Shown: positions 21,218 through 29,875 of the stretch, piece by piece | Layout of the letters: every line of letters starts with the position of its first letter | How positions within the stretch are numbered: the first letter of the stretch is position 1 | NCBI GenBank assembly: GCA_963837635.1 | Contig: CAWINY010000004.1 | Span: 434,001 to 498,000, forward strand | DNA: 64,000 nucleotides | Direction: 5' to 3' | From: CAWINY01 sp963837635 | Lineage (GTDB): Bacteria; Acidobacteriota; Terriglobia; Terriglobales; Acidobacteriaceae | Position numbers and translations under genes: made by a program | Notes under the pieces: generated by a model | What the model saw: only the letters and a program-made list of their open reading frames with translations | Told to the model about the DNA's origin: nothing | The model's database searches: none

Positions 21218-21598
21218 GTGTTGGGATTGGGTGCGGCAACGCGCGTCTATGTCGCCACCGCTGCTACGGATATGCGTCTCGGCTTCGATGGTCTGTATGG
21301 TCTTGTTGTGGGCCAGTTGCAGGAGAATCCAGAAAGCGGCCATCTGTTCTTGTTTTCCAATAAACGAAGGGATCGCATGAAGATCCTTTTCTTCGATGGC
21401 AACAGCCTCTGGGTTTGCGCGCGGCGCATGGAGCAAGGCCGGCTGCACTGGCCCGTGTCCGAAAACGGGCGTGTGCAGTTAAGCCGCGAGGAGTTTGCGC
21501 TGTTGATCGGCGGTATCGATCTGACCGGAACGAAGCAGCGCAAGTGGTATCGCAAGCGCGTGGGAAGCGATCCGGAAAAAGCGCAAAAGACCGCATGA
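21218..21598 (+). CDS. tnpB: IS66 accessory protein TnpB (IS66 Orf2-like)
   Basis: 126 residues with the family hallmarks VYVATAATDMRLGFDGLYGLV, LFLFSNKRRDRMKILFFDGN and WPVSENGRVQLSREEFALLIGGID. GTG start right after tnpA. Essential accessory protein for IS66 transposition, of unknown biochemical function. Confidence 0.95.
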   Translation: MLGLGAATRVYVATAATDMRLGFDGLYGLVVGQLQENPESGHLFLFSNKRRDRMKILFFDGNSLWVCARRMEQGRLHWPVSENGRVQLSREEFALLIGGIDLTGTKQRKWYRKRVGSDPEKAQKTA

Positions 21599-21651
21599 AT
21601 ACAGGCGATTCGATGACATATCCACAGCGTGATCTGCGATTATGTGAATAG

Positions 21652-23295
21652 ATGAATCCAGCGTCCAAGTCGTCTCTGCCCGTGGTGCTTGATCCGGTTG
21701 CGGCCGCGATCATCGCGCAACTGCAGGAGCAGTTGGAAGCGAAAGATCAGCATCTTGCAACGAAAGAGACGCTGCTTGTGAGCAATCAGCAGGCGCTTGC
21801 AAGATCTGAGATGCTGGTGCTGAAGCTGAAAGAGGAGCTTCGCTTGGAGCGCATCCGGAAGTACGGCAAGCGCAGCGAGAAGCTCTCGGATCTTCAGTTG
21901 CAGATGCTGGATCTTGAGCCTGCGGTATCGAGCGAAGAAATCGAATCCGAGATCAACCGCGGCCCGTTGCCCGACAGCAGGCAGAACAGCGCGGAGGACG
22001 ACAAGCCACGGCGCAAGAGGAAGCAGCATCCCGGCCGCAACCAATTGCCCGCCCATCTGGAACGTGTCGAGGAGATCATTGCCTGCACGCCGGAGCAGTG
22101 CAAGTGCGGCCTGTGCGGCGGCGAGACCGGCGTCATCGGTTACGAGGAGACCGAAGTGCTGGGCAAGAAGCCGGCCGTTCACTTCGTTCGCGTCATCAAG
22201 CGCGAGAAGCGTGCCTGTGCGGCGTGCGCCATGCACGGGGTTGCGACGGCTGCCGTACCTGAGCGCATCGCGCCCAAGTCGATCTTCTCCGACGAAGTGA
22301 TCATCGACTTCGTTGTGAAAAAGTACTGTGATGCGTTACCGCTGTATCGCCAGCGGGCGATGCTCCTGCGCGATCTCGGCATCGAGGTGGCGCTGACCAC
22401 GATCGACGATGCGGTGCTGCGCGTGGGCGAGTTGCTGGTCCCCGTGGTTGACCGGACGAAGCGCGATCTGCTTGCCGGCGATTACATCCAGGCAGACGAA
22501 ACCTACGTCGGAGTGCAGACGCCGGAAAAGAAAGGCGAGAACCATAAAGCCTACTTCTGGCAGTACAGCTCGCCAGGCAAGGGCGTGGTCTTCGACTTCG
22601 AGATGACGCGCCGCGGCGAGGTGCCGAGAAAGGTCTTTCAAGATTATCGCGGCATATTACACACCGATGGGTATGCCGCATACGGCGAAAAGGTCGGTGC
22701 CGAAGGCATGATCCATGCGTGCTGCCTCGCTCACTCAAGAAGAAAGTTCATCGAAGCAGTCAAGGTGAATGCCAAGTCGAAGACCGACGTCGACTCGGCG
22801 CGCGTTGTCGTGCTTATGGACGCGTTGTTTGCAATCGATCGCGAGGCGCGCGAGCAAAACCTGTCGATCGCAGAGCGCGATGCGCTGCGGCAGGAGCGTG
22901 CGCCCGCTCGGCTTGACGAGTTGCATGCCCTGCTCCTGCAGATGAAGGATCGTGTGCTGCCGAAGTCTGCGGCGGGCAAGGCCGTCTCTTATACGCTTAC
23001 ACGCTGGGAAAAGCTGACGCGCTTCATGCAGCACCCGGTGATCGAACTCTCGACTAACTGGGCGGAGAACTCGATGCGCCCGATCGCGATTGGCCGTCGC
23101 AACTGGCTGCATCTGGGCAGCAAGGAAGCCGGCCCGAAAATCGCCGCCATCTTCAGCATCGTCGAGAGCTGCCGCAAACTCGGCATGCCCATCCGCCCGT
23201 ACCTGGCTGACGTGCTGCCCGGCATGGCCGACCGCTCCATCCAATCCCTGGCCGACCTCACCCCCGCCGCCTACGCCGCAAAACCAGCGAACTAA
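21652..23295 (+). CDS. tnpC: IS66-family transposase TnpC
   Basis: 547 residues. An N-terminal coiled coil (EQLEAKDQHLATKETLL) is followed by a zinc-finger region (CTPEQCKCGLCGG), the helical region before the catalytic core, DDE motifs (IQADETYVGVQTP; LHTDGYAAYGE; ELSTNWAENSMRPIAIGR) and a C-terminal domain (LADVLPGMADRSIQSLADLTP). The frame is intact, so the element may be active. Confidence 0.95.
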   Translation: MNPASKSSLPVVLDPVAAAIIAQLQEQLEAKDQHLATKETLLVSNQQALARSEMLVLKLKEELRLERIRKYGKRSEKLSDLQLQMLDLEPAVSSEEIESEINRGPLPDSRQNSAEDDKPRRKRKQHPGRNQLPAHLERVEEIIACTPEQCKCGLCGGETGVIGYEETEVLGKKPAVHFVRVIKREKRACAACAMHGVATAAVPERIAPKSIFSDEVIIDFVVKKYCDALPLYRQRAMLLRDLGIEVALTTIDDAVLRVGELLVPVVDRTKRDLLAGDYIQADETYVGVQTPEKKGENHKAYFWQYSSPGKGVVFDFEMTRRGEVPRKVFQDYRGILHTDGYAAYGEKVGAEGMIHACCLAHSRRKFIEAVKVNAKSKTDVDSARVVVLMDALFAIDREAREQNLSIAERDALRQERAPARLDELHALLLQMKDRVLPKSAAGKAVSYTLTRWEKLTRFMQHPVIELSTNWAENSMRPIAIGRRNWLHLGSKEAGPKIAAIFSIVESCRKLGMPIRPYLADVLPGMADRSIQSLADLTPAAYAAKPAN

Positions 23296-23339
23296 CTTAT
23301 CCTCGGCTCGCCGAATCCGTCAACCCTGCAGTTGCTCGA

Positions 23340-23597
23340 ATGGATACGGACGACAAGCTAATGGCCGCTGACATGAAACCCGTACCCTCACTCCAGAACG
23401 ACTTCATCGTCAACGAACGCGAGTATCAGGCTTGCAAGGCTTGGCTGGCCGAGGCAGACGAAGAAACGATCCGCCATCCGCTGGAAGACCCCGAATTAGA
23501 GGTCCGGAGACGGCATATCAAGGGATTTGTCGATGAATACGAGCAGAACTGGCGGCACGGTACTTGCCGAGAATCTTCCACGGCGTGCCCTGACTAG
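23340..23597 (+). CDS. Small hypothetical protein ending at an IS junction
   Basis: 85 residues, soluble and acidic, not recognised. The opening FIVNEREYQACKAWLAE faintly resembles the N-terminus of some antitoxins. Its TAG stop codon consists of the TA target dinucleotide and the first base of the IS427-like element. The base after the TA on the other side is also G, so the uninterrupted gene would have had the same stop. The last ~15 residues are Cys/Ser-rich and could be non-native. Confidence 0.4.
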   Translation: MDTDDKLMAADMKPVPSLQNDFIVNEREYQACKAWLAEADEETIRHPLEDPELEVRRRHIKGFVDEYEQNWRHGTCRESSTACPD

Positions 23598-23605
23598 AGC
23601 GTGTT

Positions 23606-24121
23606 TCATAAACAGCGCCTCAGCGTAATCCAGAAACAGGCAAGGTAGAAGAAGGCGCGGTAGGTGGAGAGCAGATGCTCATGACGAACCAGCAATCGGC
23701 GGAACTGGCCAAGCCATGCATTGGTTCGCTCCACTATCCAGCGGCGCAGGTATCGCCGCAGTTTACGGCCATCTTCGTAGCGCCGTTCCTTGTTGTTCTT
23801 GCGGTAAGGCGCAATCAGCTCGATGCCTCGCTTCTTCAGTCGCTCACGCAGCGGGTCGGAGTCATAACCACGGTCAGCGATTATGCGCTCGGGCTTTTGC
23901 CGCGGCCGTCCTTGCGGGCGCGGGACGCGGACTTCGGCGAGCGTGGCTTCCGCAAGCGTAACTTCTGCCGGAGAGGCACTTTCCAGCCGAACTCCCAGCG
24001 GAAGACCTTGACCGTCGACCAGTACCATCCACTTCGTTCCCTTGCCCCGCTTGGTTTTACCGACGGCAGCGCCCCTTTTTTTGCCGGCGCGAAGCTGCCA
24101 TCCAGGAAGGTCTCGTCCCAC
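23606..24121 (-). CDS. IS427-like transposase, OrfB part (catalytic half)
   Basis: In frame from about 24121 but probably made as a fusion with OrfA by -1 frameshifting. Motifs: VDGQGLPLGVRLESASPAEV, then ADRGYDSDPLRERLKKRGIE (second Asp), and RWIVERTNAWLGQFRRLLVRHE (catalytic Glu). This is the C-terminal half of the DDE domain in this group. Ends 8 bp before the element terminus. Confidence 0.85.
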   Translation of the reverse strand: MGRDLPGWQLRAGKKRGAAVGKTKRGKGTKWMVLVDGQGLPLGVRLESASPAEVTLAEATLAEVRVPRPQGRPRQKPERIIADRGYDSDPLRERLKKRGIELIAPYRKNNKERRYEDGRKLRRYLRRWIVERTNAWLGQFRRLLVRHEHLLSTYRAFFYLACFWITLRRCL

Positions 24122-24414
24122 TTGAGCAGCCCTTCCTCATCCAGCGCACCGAGCAAGGCGCGCCACGCATCCAGCCAGACGCCTTGGTCCTCCCACCGCT
24201 TCAGCCGCCGCCAACAGGTGGCGGGCGAGGGGAACTCGTCCGGCAGAAACCGCCATGCCGCTCCGGTTTGCAGAATCCACAGAATGCCTTCAAAACAGGC
24301 CCGGTTCGGTGCCCACGGTCGCCCCCGGTTGTCCCGTCGGCGCTTCGGTTCGGGAAGCAAAGGCTCAATCAGTTGCCACTGCTCGTCCGTCAACAGCTTC
24401 TGCCGCTTCTTCAT
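23881..24414 (-). CDS. IS427-like transposase, OrfA part
   Basis: From ATG 24414: LLTDEQWQLIEPLLPEPKRR, RGRPWAPNRACFEGILWILQTGAAWRFLP and WDETFLDGSFAPAKKG (first catalytic Asp) are typical of the N-terminal domain. The native sequence ends at the A7 run at 24076-24082 (plus-strand T7), where a -1 slip joins OrfB. Downstream of that the zero frame runs on to 23881 with no similarity, so the functional OrfA probably ends near the slip site. Confidence 0.85.
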   Translation of the reverse strand: MKKRQKLLTDEQWQLIEPLLPEPKRRRDNRGRPWAPNRACFEGILWILQTGAAWRFLPDEFPSPATCWRRLKRWEDQGVWLDAWRALLGALDEEGLLKWDETFLDGSFAPAKKGALPSVKPSGARERSGWYWSTVKVFRWEFGWKVPLRQKLRLRKPRSPKSASRARKDGRGKSPSA

Positions 24415-24554
24415 GACAGAAGCTCATCAGTTCACCCGCTTTGTACGTAAGTATCTGAGTTGAGGCCGAACCCATTTATGAAACACGCTCTAGAGAGAAG
24501 CGTGTTCGACCTGACAACGGGACCTGGTTGAGGCATTGATTGCCGATTAACCGC

Positions 24555-25568
24555 TCAATGCCGCTTAGCTGGGTATCGGAAGCGTTGGAATACTGAACAT
24601 GTGTGAAATACGTTCGTGTTGATATTTGTAGCAGATGAACGCTGAAGCGATTCACACACATCAGTCCTCCATCTCCCAGTCTCATCTGAATATTCAAAGC
24701 GCAAAAGATAATAGATAGTTCCTTTTGGACTCAGACTCAGGATTTCTTCGTCGGTAAACGTTCTCTCTATTGAGCCAAAGACGGGAGTATCGGGGACGAG
24801 GATGGAGGGAGATTTCTGCCGCAAGGTGCCCAGGTTCCAAGCTTCCTCAAATTGCCTGCTTAATTGAATCTGCACTTCTTTGTTGTCAGCTTGAGCAACA
24901 TATATTTGCACTAACCCGGTTATGCCTGTAGCTGTCTGTGCTCCTCTGTTTACATAGTAATAGTTGAAGCCGTATGGTGTCTTCGCTTTGATTTCTGATG
25001 GCTTAGTACCAGCAAATTCAATCCGATCAAATCGTATTGCCGCATGGGGTCGTGTTTGGATGAGGGTCACATCTGCGGCTTTCAATGTCGATTGGATGCC
25101 ATCAATTGCATTCGAAAGAGCCCCGGCGGTAACCTTGAAATCGGCGTCCTGTGCATCCCGAACTCCCTTGAAGGCGAGGTCTTGAGTTTGGCGCTCGGCC
25201 AATGCTCGCTTGTCGCTCTCTGCGCGATCGTTCGAGATCGAGCGCAATTCGATGATAAGTAGGCATCCTATGAGCATCATCCAAATGGCCTTCTGCCACC
25301 CGCGCATTTCGCCGTGGACGCTCATCACAGCAGCCACCCCGGCCAGGATCGCCACCGCCCATCCGGGATTAGGAAGATGCCGCCAAAGGAACCATGCCCA
25401 AACGAAGATCGATATTTGCACGAGTAAGAAAATCCGTTGCTGCCCCGAAAACTCGTGGAAATATTGTCGAAATCGCTGCCCGTAAAATCCCAAGCGGTGC
25501 TTTGGTCGTCCTTGCTGGGTCGGTAGATTGTCAGCCATGCCCGCACACACCTCCACCGCCCCTTGCAT
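24555..25568 (-). CDS. Hypothetical membrane-anchored protein
   Basis: Up to 337 residues; the internal Met at residue 11 is an alternative start. Residues ~45-65 and ~68-110 hold two or three transmembrane helices (IFLLVQISIFVWAWFL; WAVAILAGVAAVMSV; AIWMMLIGCLLIIEL). A coiled-coil stretch (DRAESDKRALAERQTQDLAFK) precedes a ~180-residue C-terminal domain, probably extracytoplasmic, rich in beta strands (YGFNYYYVNRGAQTATGITGLVQIYVA). Not recognised. It lies just downstream of the IS427-like element on the same strand. Confidence 0.75.
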   Translation of the reverse strand: MQGAVEVCAGMADNLPTQQGRPKHRLGFYGQRFRQYFHEFSGQQRIFLLVQISIFVWAWFLWRHLPNPGWAVAILAGVAAVMSVHGEMRGWQKAIWMMLIGCLLIIELRSISNDRAESDKRALAERQTQDLAFKGVRDAQDADFKVTAGALSNAIDGIQSTLKAADVTLIQTRPHAAIRFDRIEFAGTKPSEIKAKTPYGFNYYYVNRGAQTATGITGLVQIYVAQADNKEVQIQLSRQFEEAWNLGTLRQKSPSILVPDTPVFGSIERTFTDEEILSLSPKGTIYYLLRFEYSDETGRWRTDVCESLQRSSATNINTNVFHTCSVFQRFRYPAKRH

Positions 25569-25629
25569 TGCGGCGTTGATCTGATTGCGGTTGGATTGTC
25601 TGGCACAAGAGGGATCACAGGATTATACC

Positions 25630-25781
25630 CCCTGCCTGTGGAAATCCAAACTGCACCACTACCGATTTTCCCGGTCCTGAAGTGCCTCGCGCCTATCCCT
25701 ACGGGATCTACGATCTGGGGCGCAACGCCGGCTTCGTCAACGTGAAGTCGGCCCTCGCCAGCGGGGCTGTGTTTTTGATTT
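25630..25781 (+). pseudogene. ISAzo13-like transposase fragment
   Basis: One frame reads CGNPNCTTTDFPGPEVPRAY, then YPYGIYDLGRNAGFVNV. The PYGIYDxxRN..FVNV block resembles the conserved catalytic-domain motif of ISAzo13-type transposases (from memory). Only ~50 residues remain and similarity stops at about 25780. No ends are visible. Confidence 0.55.
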
Positions 25782-26058
25782 TCGGAAAAACGTGGCGGAG
25801 CTGTCTTGAAGCGCCTAGAATGCTAACCTGCTGTTCAGGAAGGACTTGGCTTGAAAGAGTCCCTTCTTCGGCACCAACCTTTTATTTAATCAATAGCTTA
25901 AACACCCCATGATACCGTGGGTGTGTCCGTTCCATCCCGCCCAGCATCCAAGAGCCATCAACCGCAGTGTGAATCTCACCGAAACAGCCTTCCGGTATCA
26001 GAAGATGCGTCCTGTGAGAGCAACTGTGGCCGTAGGCGTAACTCACCGGCAGCCGAGG
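25782..26058. other. Non-coding stretch after the IS fragment
   Basis: About 280 bp in which I see no gene, RNA or clear repeat. It separates the mobile debris from the STAS gene. Confidence 0.5.
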
Positions 26059-26361
26059 TTAGCCATGTTCCGAACCGTTATCTCCGCAGCCGTGCTGCGT
26101 AGCCTCTTCAAGGATTGCTTTGATCACCGGATCCTCTGCCCGCAAATCTACGCCAGCGCACTTCATAAGGGCCAAAGCAATTTTGCCGCGGTCATCAATA
26201 AAACTTACCGCGTTAAGATCCGCGCAAACCGTCTTGCGTTCACCATGGCTGCGGATACTCTGCCAGACCCGTTCCAGCTCCTCCACCCATATGCCTTTCA
26301 ATTTGCCTTCCAGTTTGAGTGTGACTTGCTTCGGCGACGCTTCGATCGTGATTCGTAGCAT
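26059..26361 (-). CDS. STAS-domain protein
   Basis: 100 residues, one STAS domain: TIEASPKQVTLKLEGKLKG forms the first strands, CADLNAVSFIDDRGKIALAL the central strand and helix, and the end carries ILEEATQHG. The position where anti-sigma antagonists have the phosphorylated Ser (DSSG) reads DDRG, so regulation by serine phosphorylation is unlikely. It may bind a partner protein or a ligand. It lies 140 bp downstream of the sigma-54 activator on the same strand. Confidence 0.8.
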   Translation of the reverse strand: MLRITIEASPKQVTLKLEGKLKGIWVEELERVWQSIRSHGERKTVCADLNAVSFIDDRGKIALALMKCAGVDLRAEDPVIKAILEEATQHGCGDNGSEHG

Positions 26362-26501
26362 GGCGGTTACGCATAGTGCACGCCAGCTGCCGAATAATGG
26401 CTGATTGGGAAAACCTATACCCTAGGGTTGGGAGAAAACGATACAGGTCGAACGAAGAAGGTGCGTGGTGGCGAGAATTCGCCATACGTGGTGTTTATCC
26501 G

Positions 26502-28052
26502 TCACAGCGAGGCGCGGCTAATATCGAGTTTCCGCAGGCGCGAGTTTAGAGTGGTGCGGTTCATACCCAGGCGCGCCGCCGCCCCGGCCGGACCACCGAT
26601 CATGCCGCCGCACTCGCGCAAGGCTTTCAGGATGAATTCCCGCTCCATCTCGGCCAGCGTAGTCGGCTCCGGCTTGACTGCTCCCTGCAATTCTCCCGTA
26701 GGGATGCGCAGCATGCCGTCCCGGGACAGAATTACCGCGCGCTCGACAAAATTCTCCAGTTCACGAACATTGCCCGGCCACTCCCAGCGTTGCAATTGCT
26801 CCAGAACCTCTGCTGGGATCTGGTCAATGCGCCGCCGTATCTTGCCTGCGTGCTTGTGGACGAAATAGCGCACCAGCGCGGGAATATCCTGCCGCCGCGC
26901 CCGCAGGGGCGGCACCACAATTGGAAATACGTTGAGGCGGTAATAGAGATCGTCGCGAAACTGCCGCTGCCCCACCATTTCCTGCAAATCGCGGTTCGTG
27001 GACGCAATCAGTCGAACGTCCACCTTGATGGTATGCCCGCTACCTAACCGTTCGAACTGTCGCTCCTGCAACGCCCGCAATAGCTTGGGTTGCAGTTCCA
27101 GGGGGATGTCGCCAATCTCATCCAGCAGCAGCGTGCCCTTATGAGCCAGTTCAAAGCGGCCGATTTGCTGCGAAATCGCGCCCGTAAAGGCGCCCTTTTC
27201 ATGGCCGAACAATTCACTTTCCAGGAGACCGGTTGGCACAGCCGAACAATTCAGTTTCACGAAAGTCCGCTCGCGGCGCGGGCTCTGCTCGTGAAGGGCG
27301 CGAGCGATCAGTTCCTTGCCGGTGCCCGTCTCGCCGCGAATCAGGACCGTGGCATCGGTGGAGGCCACCGTCTCCACCTCCTCCAGAACCCGTTTCCATT
27401 CCAGGCTGTTGCCGACCATCTCCTCATAGTCGTAGTTGGCGCGAATCTCGTCTTCCAGATAACTCTTCTCTTTGGCCAGCCGGTTCTTAAGTTCCTTGAT
27501 TTCCTCAAAAGCAAGGGCATTTTCTACCGCGATGGCCACCTGGCCGGCGACTTCGGTCAGCAACACCAGGCTTGCGTCGCACATGGCCGAGGGCCGGCGG
27601 TTGCCGATACACAACACGCCGAGACAGCGTTCGCCGTGGACCAGCGGTAGCCAGCACGCCGAGCGGATTCCCTCTGTCAGCAGCCGGCGGGTGGACTCGC
27701 TGGGGAACTGGCGCAGATTCAAATCCTCTACCCACAGCGCGGTGCGCTGGGTGAATGCCTCGCCTGCCGGGGAGCCTTCAATCCTGACCGGAAATTCCGT
27801 TAGGGTTAGGCCGACGCCGTGAGGGAAATCCCGGGCCAGCACGCGCAATTCGTTCAGCTTGGAGTTATAGAGAATCAGGCTGCAGTAATCGTGCCGTACT
27901 ACTCTTTGCAGAGCACTGGAGATGGCGCCAAACAGGTCGGGCAGCCTGAGGGTGGAAACGAGCGCGTTGTTAATTTCGAGCAGCAGTTCCAGATAGCTGT
28001 CATCGCGCAACAACTGCTGCCGCTCGGCAAGGGGCGCCGGTTGGGGACTCAT
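26502..28052 (-). CDS. Sigma-54-dependent transcriptional activator (GAF-AAA+-Fis)
   Basis: 516 residues from ATG 28052 (preceded by GAGGG; a TTG at 28109 is an alternative). Residues ~15-185 are a GAF sensor domain, then a coiled-coil linker. The AAA+ domain has Walker A GETGTGKE (~240-247), the sigma-54-contacting GAFTGA (~287-292) and Walker B LLLDEIGD. A Fis-type helix-turn-helix ends the protein (PAGAAARLGMNRTTLNSRLRKL). It is FhlA/NorR-like: a small ligand or redox signal sensed by GAF opens sigma-54 promoters. It is divergent from the TauE/SafE-PEP-domain operon, its likely target. Confidence 0.93.
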   Translation of the reverse strand: MSPQPAPLAERQQLLRDDSYLELLLEINNALVSTLRLPDLFGAISSALQRVVRHDYCSLILYNSKLNELRVLARDFPHGVGLTLTEFPVRIEGSPAGEAFTQRTALWVEDLNLRQFPSESTRRLLTEGIRSACWLPLVHGERCLGVLCIGNRRPSAMCDASLVLLTEVAGQVAIAVENALAFEEIKELKNRLAKEKSYLEDEIRANYDYEEMVGNSLEWKRVLEEVETVASTDATVLIRGETGTGKELIARALHEQSPRRERTFVKLNCSAVPTGLLESELFGHEKGAFTGAISQQIGRFELAHKGTLLLDEIGDIPLELQPKLLRALQERQFERLGSGHTIKVDVRLIASTNRDLQEMVGQRQFRDDLYYRLNVFPIVVPPLRARRQDIPALVRYFVHKHAGKIRRRIDQIPAEVLEQLQRWEWPGNVRELENFVERAVILSRDGMLRIPTGELQGAVKPEPTTLAEMEREFILKALRECGGMIGGPAGAAARLGMNRTTLNSRLRKLDISRASL

Positions 28053-28475
28053 GTTCCCTCGTGCCAGTGCGGAGCTGGGACTAATCCGCACAGGCAGGGT
28101 AGCCTCCAATTTCGCCTTGGGCTGTGAGCATCATCACGGACGTGAGAGACGTAGCCACGAAGCAGCTGGCGGAATTTCGCCGCGCTCGCCGCGCGCCTAA
28201 TACCCCGTCCGAAACCGATGTCCCCATCCCTTTGGAATAGCAGGACTTACGAGCCTTCCGCGAGGAAGAGCAGCTTTGGACGAAGGATTGCTTTAACAGA
28301 AGACGTGAGCCGATTTCAGTAATTCCCGGCTAGCGGGTGGCAAAAGGATCGGTACCCGTGGCGGCTCATACTCGGGACGGTCGCACCAATCGTCAACCGT
28401 GCCATATCTAGCACTGGGGTAGTGGGAGGCGCAATTCTATGCCGGAGTTATTCAACCTGAATTAGAGGGGAGCGT
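28053..28475. promoter_or_regulatory. Divergent control region between activator and its probable operon
   Basis: 423 bp without a gene. A possible sigma-54 promoter for the rightward operon is CGGCTAGCGGGTGGCA at 28327-28342: GG and GC are spaced by 10 nt, and the -12 part matches TTGCA at four of five bases. The match is only moderate. I found no repeated activator-binding sites by eye. Confidence 0.35.
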
Positions 28476-28757
28476 ATGTCGAGGTTAGCAAAGCTATGTA
28501 CAACGCTGTTCTTGCTGCTTCCGGTGCAGTTACTGGCGGAGGAAAAGGCCGACTTTATCATTCTGGTCGCCGACACCCGCAAACTTCACGGATGGCAAGC
28601 ATGGTGGGCGAATCTTTACAACGAGGGACATCTTGTGTCTGCCATCGTCACGGTCATTTGCATACCGCTGGCGGGGGTCACCCTGGGCACCCTGGCTGAT
28701 CAGGTGATGTCTCGTATCGGTATCGATTTGAAAAAGAGAAGCCTTTCCGAGCACTAA
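28476..28757 (+). CDS. Small membrane protein, first gene of TSUP operon (DVU0150-like)
   Basis: 93 residues. A signal-like N-terminus (LAKLCTTLFLLLPVQLLAEE) is followed by ADFIILVADTRKLHGWQAWWANLYNEGHL, and a C-terminal transmembrane helix (VSAIVTVICIPLAGVTLGTLAD). From memory, small proteins with the ADTRK..WWANLYN pattern sit beside TauE/SafE permeases in Desulfovibrio (DVU0150-like). It could be a permease subunit. GAGGGGAGC precedes the ATG. The permease gene follows after 27 bp. Confidence 0.8.
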   Translation: MSRLAKLCTTLFLLLPVQLLAEEKADFIILVADTRKLHGWQAWWANLYNEGHLVSAIVTVICIPLAGVTLGTLADQVMSRIGIDLKKRSLSEH

Positions 28758-28784
28758 GGCTCGCGATCAGAACAGGAGACGGAT

Positions 28785-29861
28785 ATGGACTGGTTACACA
28801 TATTGATGCCCATCGCTGGCGTCCCAATCTTCTGGCCAGGATTAATTATTCTCGGATTTGGGGTCGGCATCATCGGCGGTTTCTTTGGTCAAGGCGGGGC
28901 GTGGATGGTCACCCCGGGCCTGAACATCCTGGGGTTTCCCATGGCCTTTGCCATCGGTACGGATGTGACCCATATGGCCGGGAAATCGCTGATTTCCACG
29001 ATGCGGCACTCCAAATTCGGCAACGTAGATTTCAAGCTCGGCTCCACCATGATTTTGGGCACAGTGGTGGGAATTGAAATCGGCGCCCAAGGCATTATGT
29101 GGCTGGAGCGACTCGGGAAGGTCAACCTCTACGTCCGCTCGGTCTACGTGGTGTTGCTGGCCCTGATCGCCTGGATGGTCTTCGCCGATATCGCCAAGCG
29201 TAGGAAGAAAGAGCGGGAGGCGCTGGCAAGCGGCCGCAAGCTCGACGGCATGGCGACGGGGATTGAATGGTACAAGAAGCTGCACGCGATCAACCTTCCA
29301 CCCATGGTCACCTTTCCTACAGCCGGCGTCCACTGCTCACTTTGGCTGCCGGTTGCCGTCAGCGTGTGCACCGGATTGCTGGCGGGATTTCTTGGCATCG
29401 GCGGCGGCTTAATCTGCATGCCGGCCCTGATTTACCTGATCGGCTGTCCCACCCATGTCGCCGTTGGCACGGATCTCTTTAATGTGGCGGTAGCCGGACT
29501 CTATGGCGCAGCCACCTACGGCTACAAAGGCAGAGTTGAGTTGTTAGCGGCTCTGGTCATGCTGCTCGGCGCCGCAGTGGGAGCGCAAATCGGTACCGTA
29601 GCCACCAAGTACGTGAAGGGATACGGAATTCGCATCTTCTTCGGCGTGGCCGTTGTGGGCTGCGGATTATCCGTGATCTTGAAGCTGATCTCTGCCGCTT
29701 ACAAGAGTATTGCGCCAGTGACAGACATGGTGGCGACTGTCCTGATTCTCGGGCTGGTCTCCGCTATCTCGTTCTACATCTTGATCGCTTTCCTCAAAGG
29801 CGCCAGCGAAGAACGCTCACGGCAGCGGGCCCTAAAAGCCCGAGCCTCGGTGGCTTATTAG
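28785..29861 (+). CDS. TauE/SafE (TSUP) family anion permease
   Basis: 358 residues with about eight to ten transmembrane helices in two homologous halves. Each half has the TSUP glycine motif: GIIGGFFGQGGAWMVTP (~28-44) and LLAGFLGIGGGLICMPALI (~202-220). A basic cytoplasmic loop (KRRKKEREALASGRKL) separates the halves. The family exports or imports sulfonates, sulfite, sulfate or other small organic anions. It is co-transcribed with a small membrane protein, a lipoprotein and a PEP-domain protein. Substrate unknown. Confidence 0.93.
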   Translation: MDWLHILMPIAGVPIFWPGLIILGFGVGIIGGFFGQGGAWMVTPGLNILGFPMAFAIGTDVTHMAGKSLISTMRHSKFGNVDFKLGSTMILGTVVGIEIGAQGIMWLERLGKVNLYVRSVYVVLLALIAWMVFADIAKRRKKEREALASGRKLDGMATGIEWYKKLHAINLPPMVTFPTAGVHCSLWLPVAVSVCTGLLAGFLGIGGGLICMPALIYLIGCPTHVAVGTDLFNVAVAGLYGAATYGYKGRVELLAALVMLLGAAVGAQIGTVATKYVKGYGIRIFFGVAVVGCGLSVILKLISAAYKSIAPVTDMVATVLILGLVSAISFYILIAFLKGASEERSRQRALKARASVAY

Positions 29862-29875
29862 AAGGAGCCCAAATC

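Larger units (their letters stand above)
20836..23295 (+). mobile_element. IS66-family insertion sequence (coding part)
   Basis: Three genes in the standard IS66 order tnpA-tnpB-tnpC, all with intact frames. The outer ends are not resolved; they must lie outside these coordinates. The neighbouring small ORF at 23340 and secreted protein gene at 19856 give outer limits. Confidence 0.85.
23597..24490 (-). mobile_element. IS427-like (IS5 family) insertion sequence
   Basis: 894 bp with near-perfect terminal inverted repeats GAGCGTGTTTCATAAA at both ends, flanked by TA on each side (23595-23596 and 24491-24492). It carries two overlapping frames joined by a slippery run of seven A. It looks complete. 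Confidence 0.88.
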
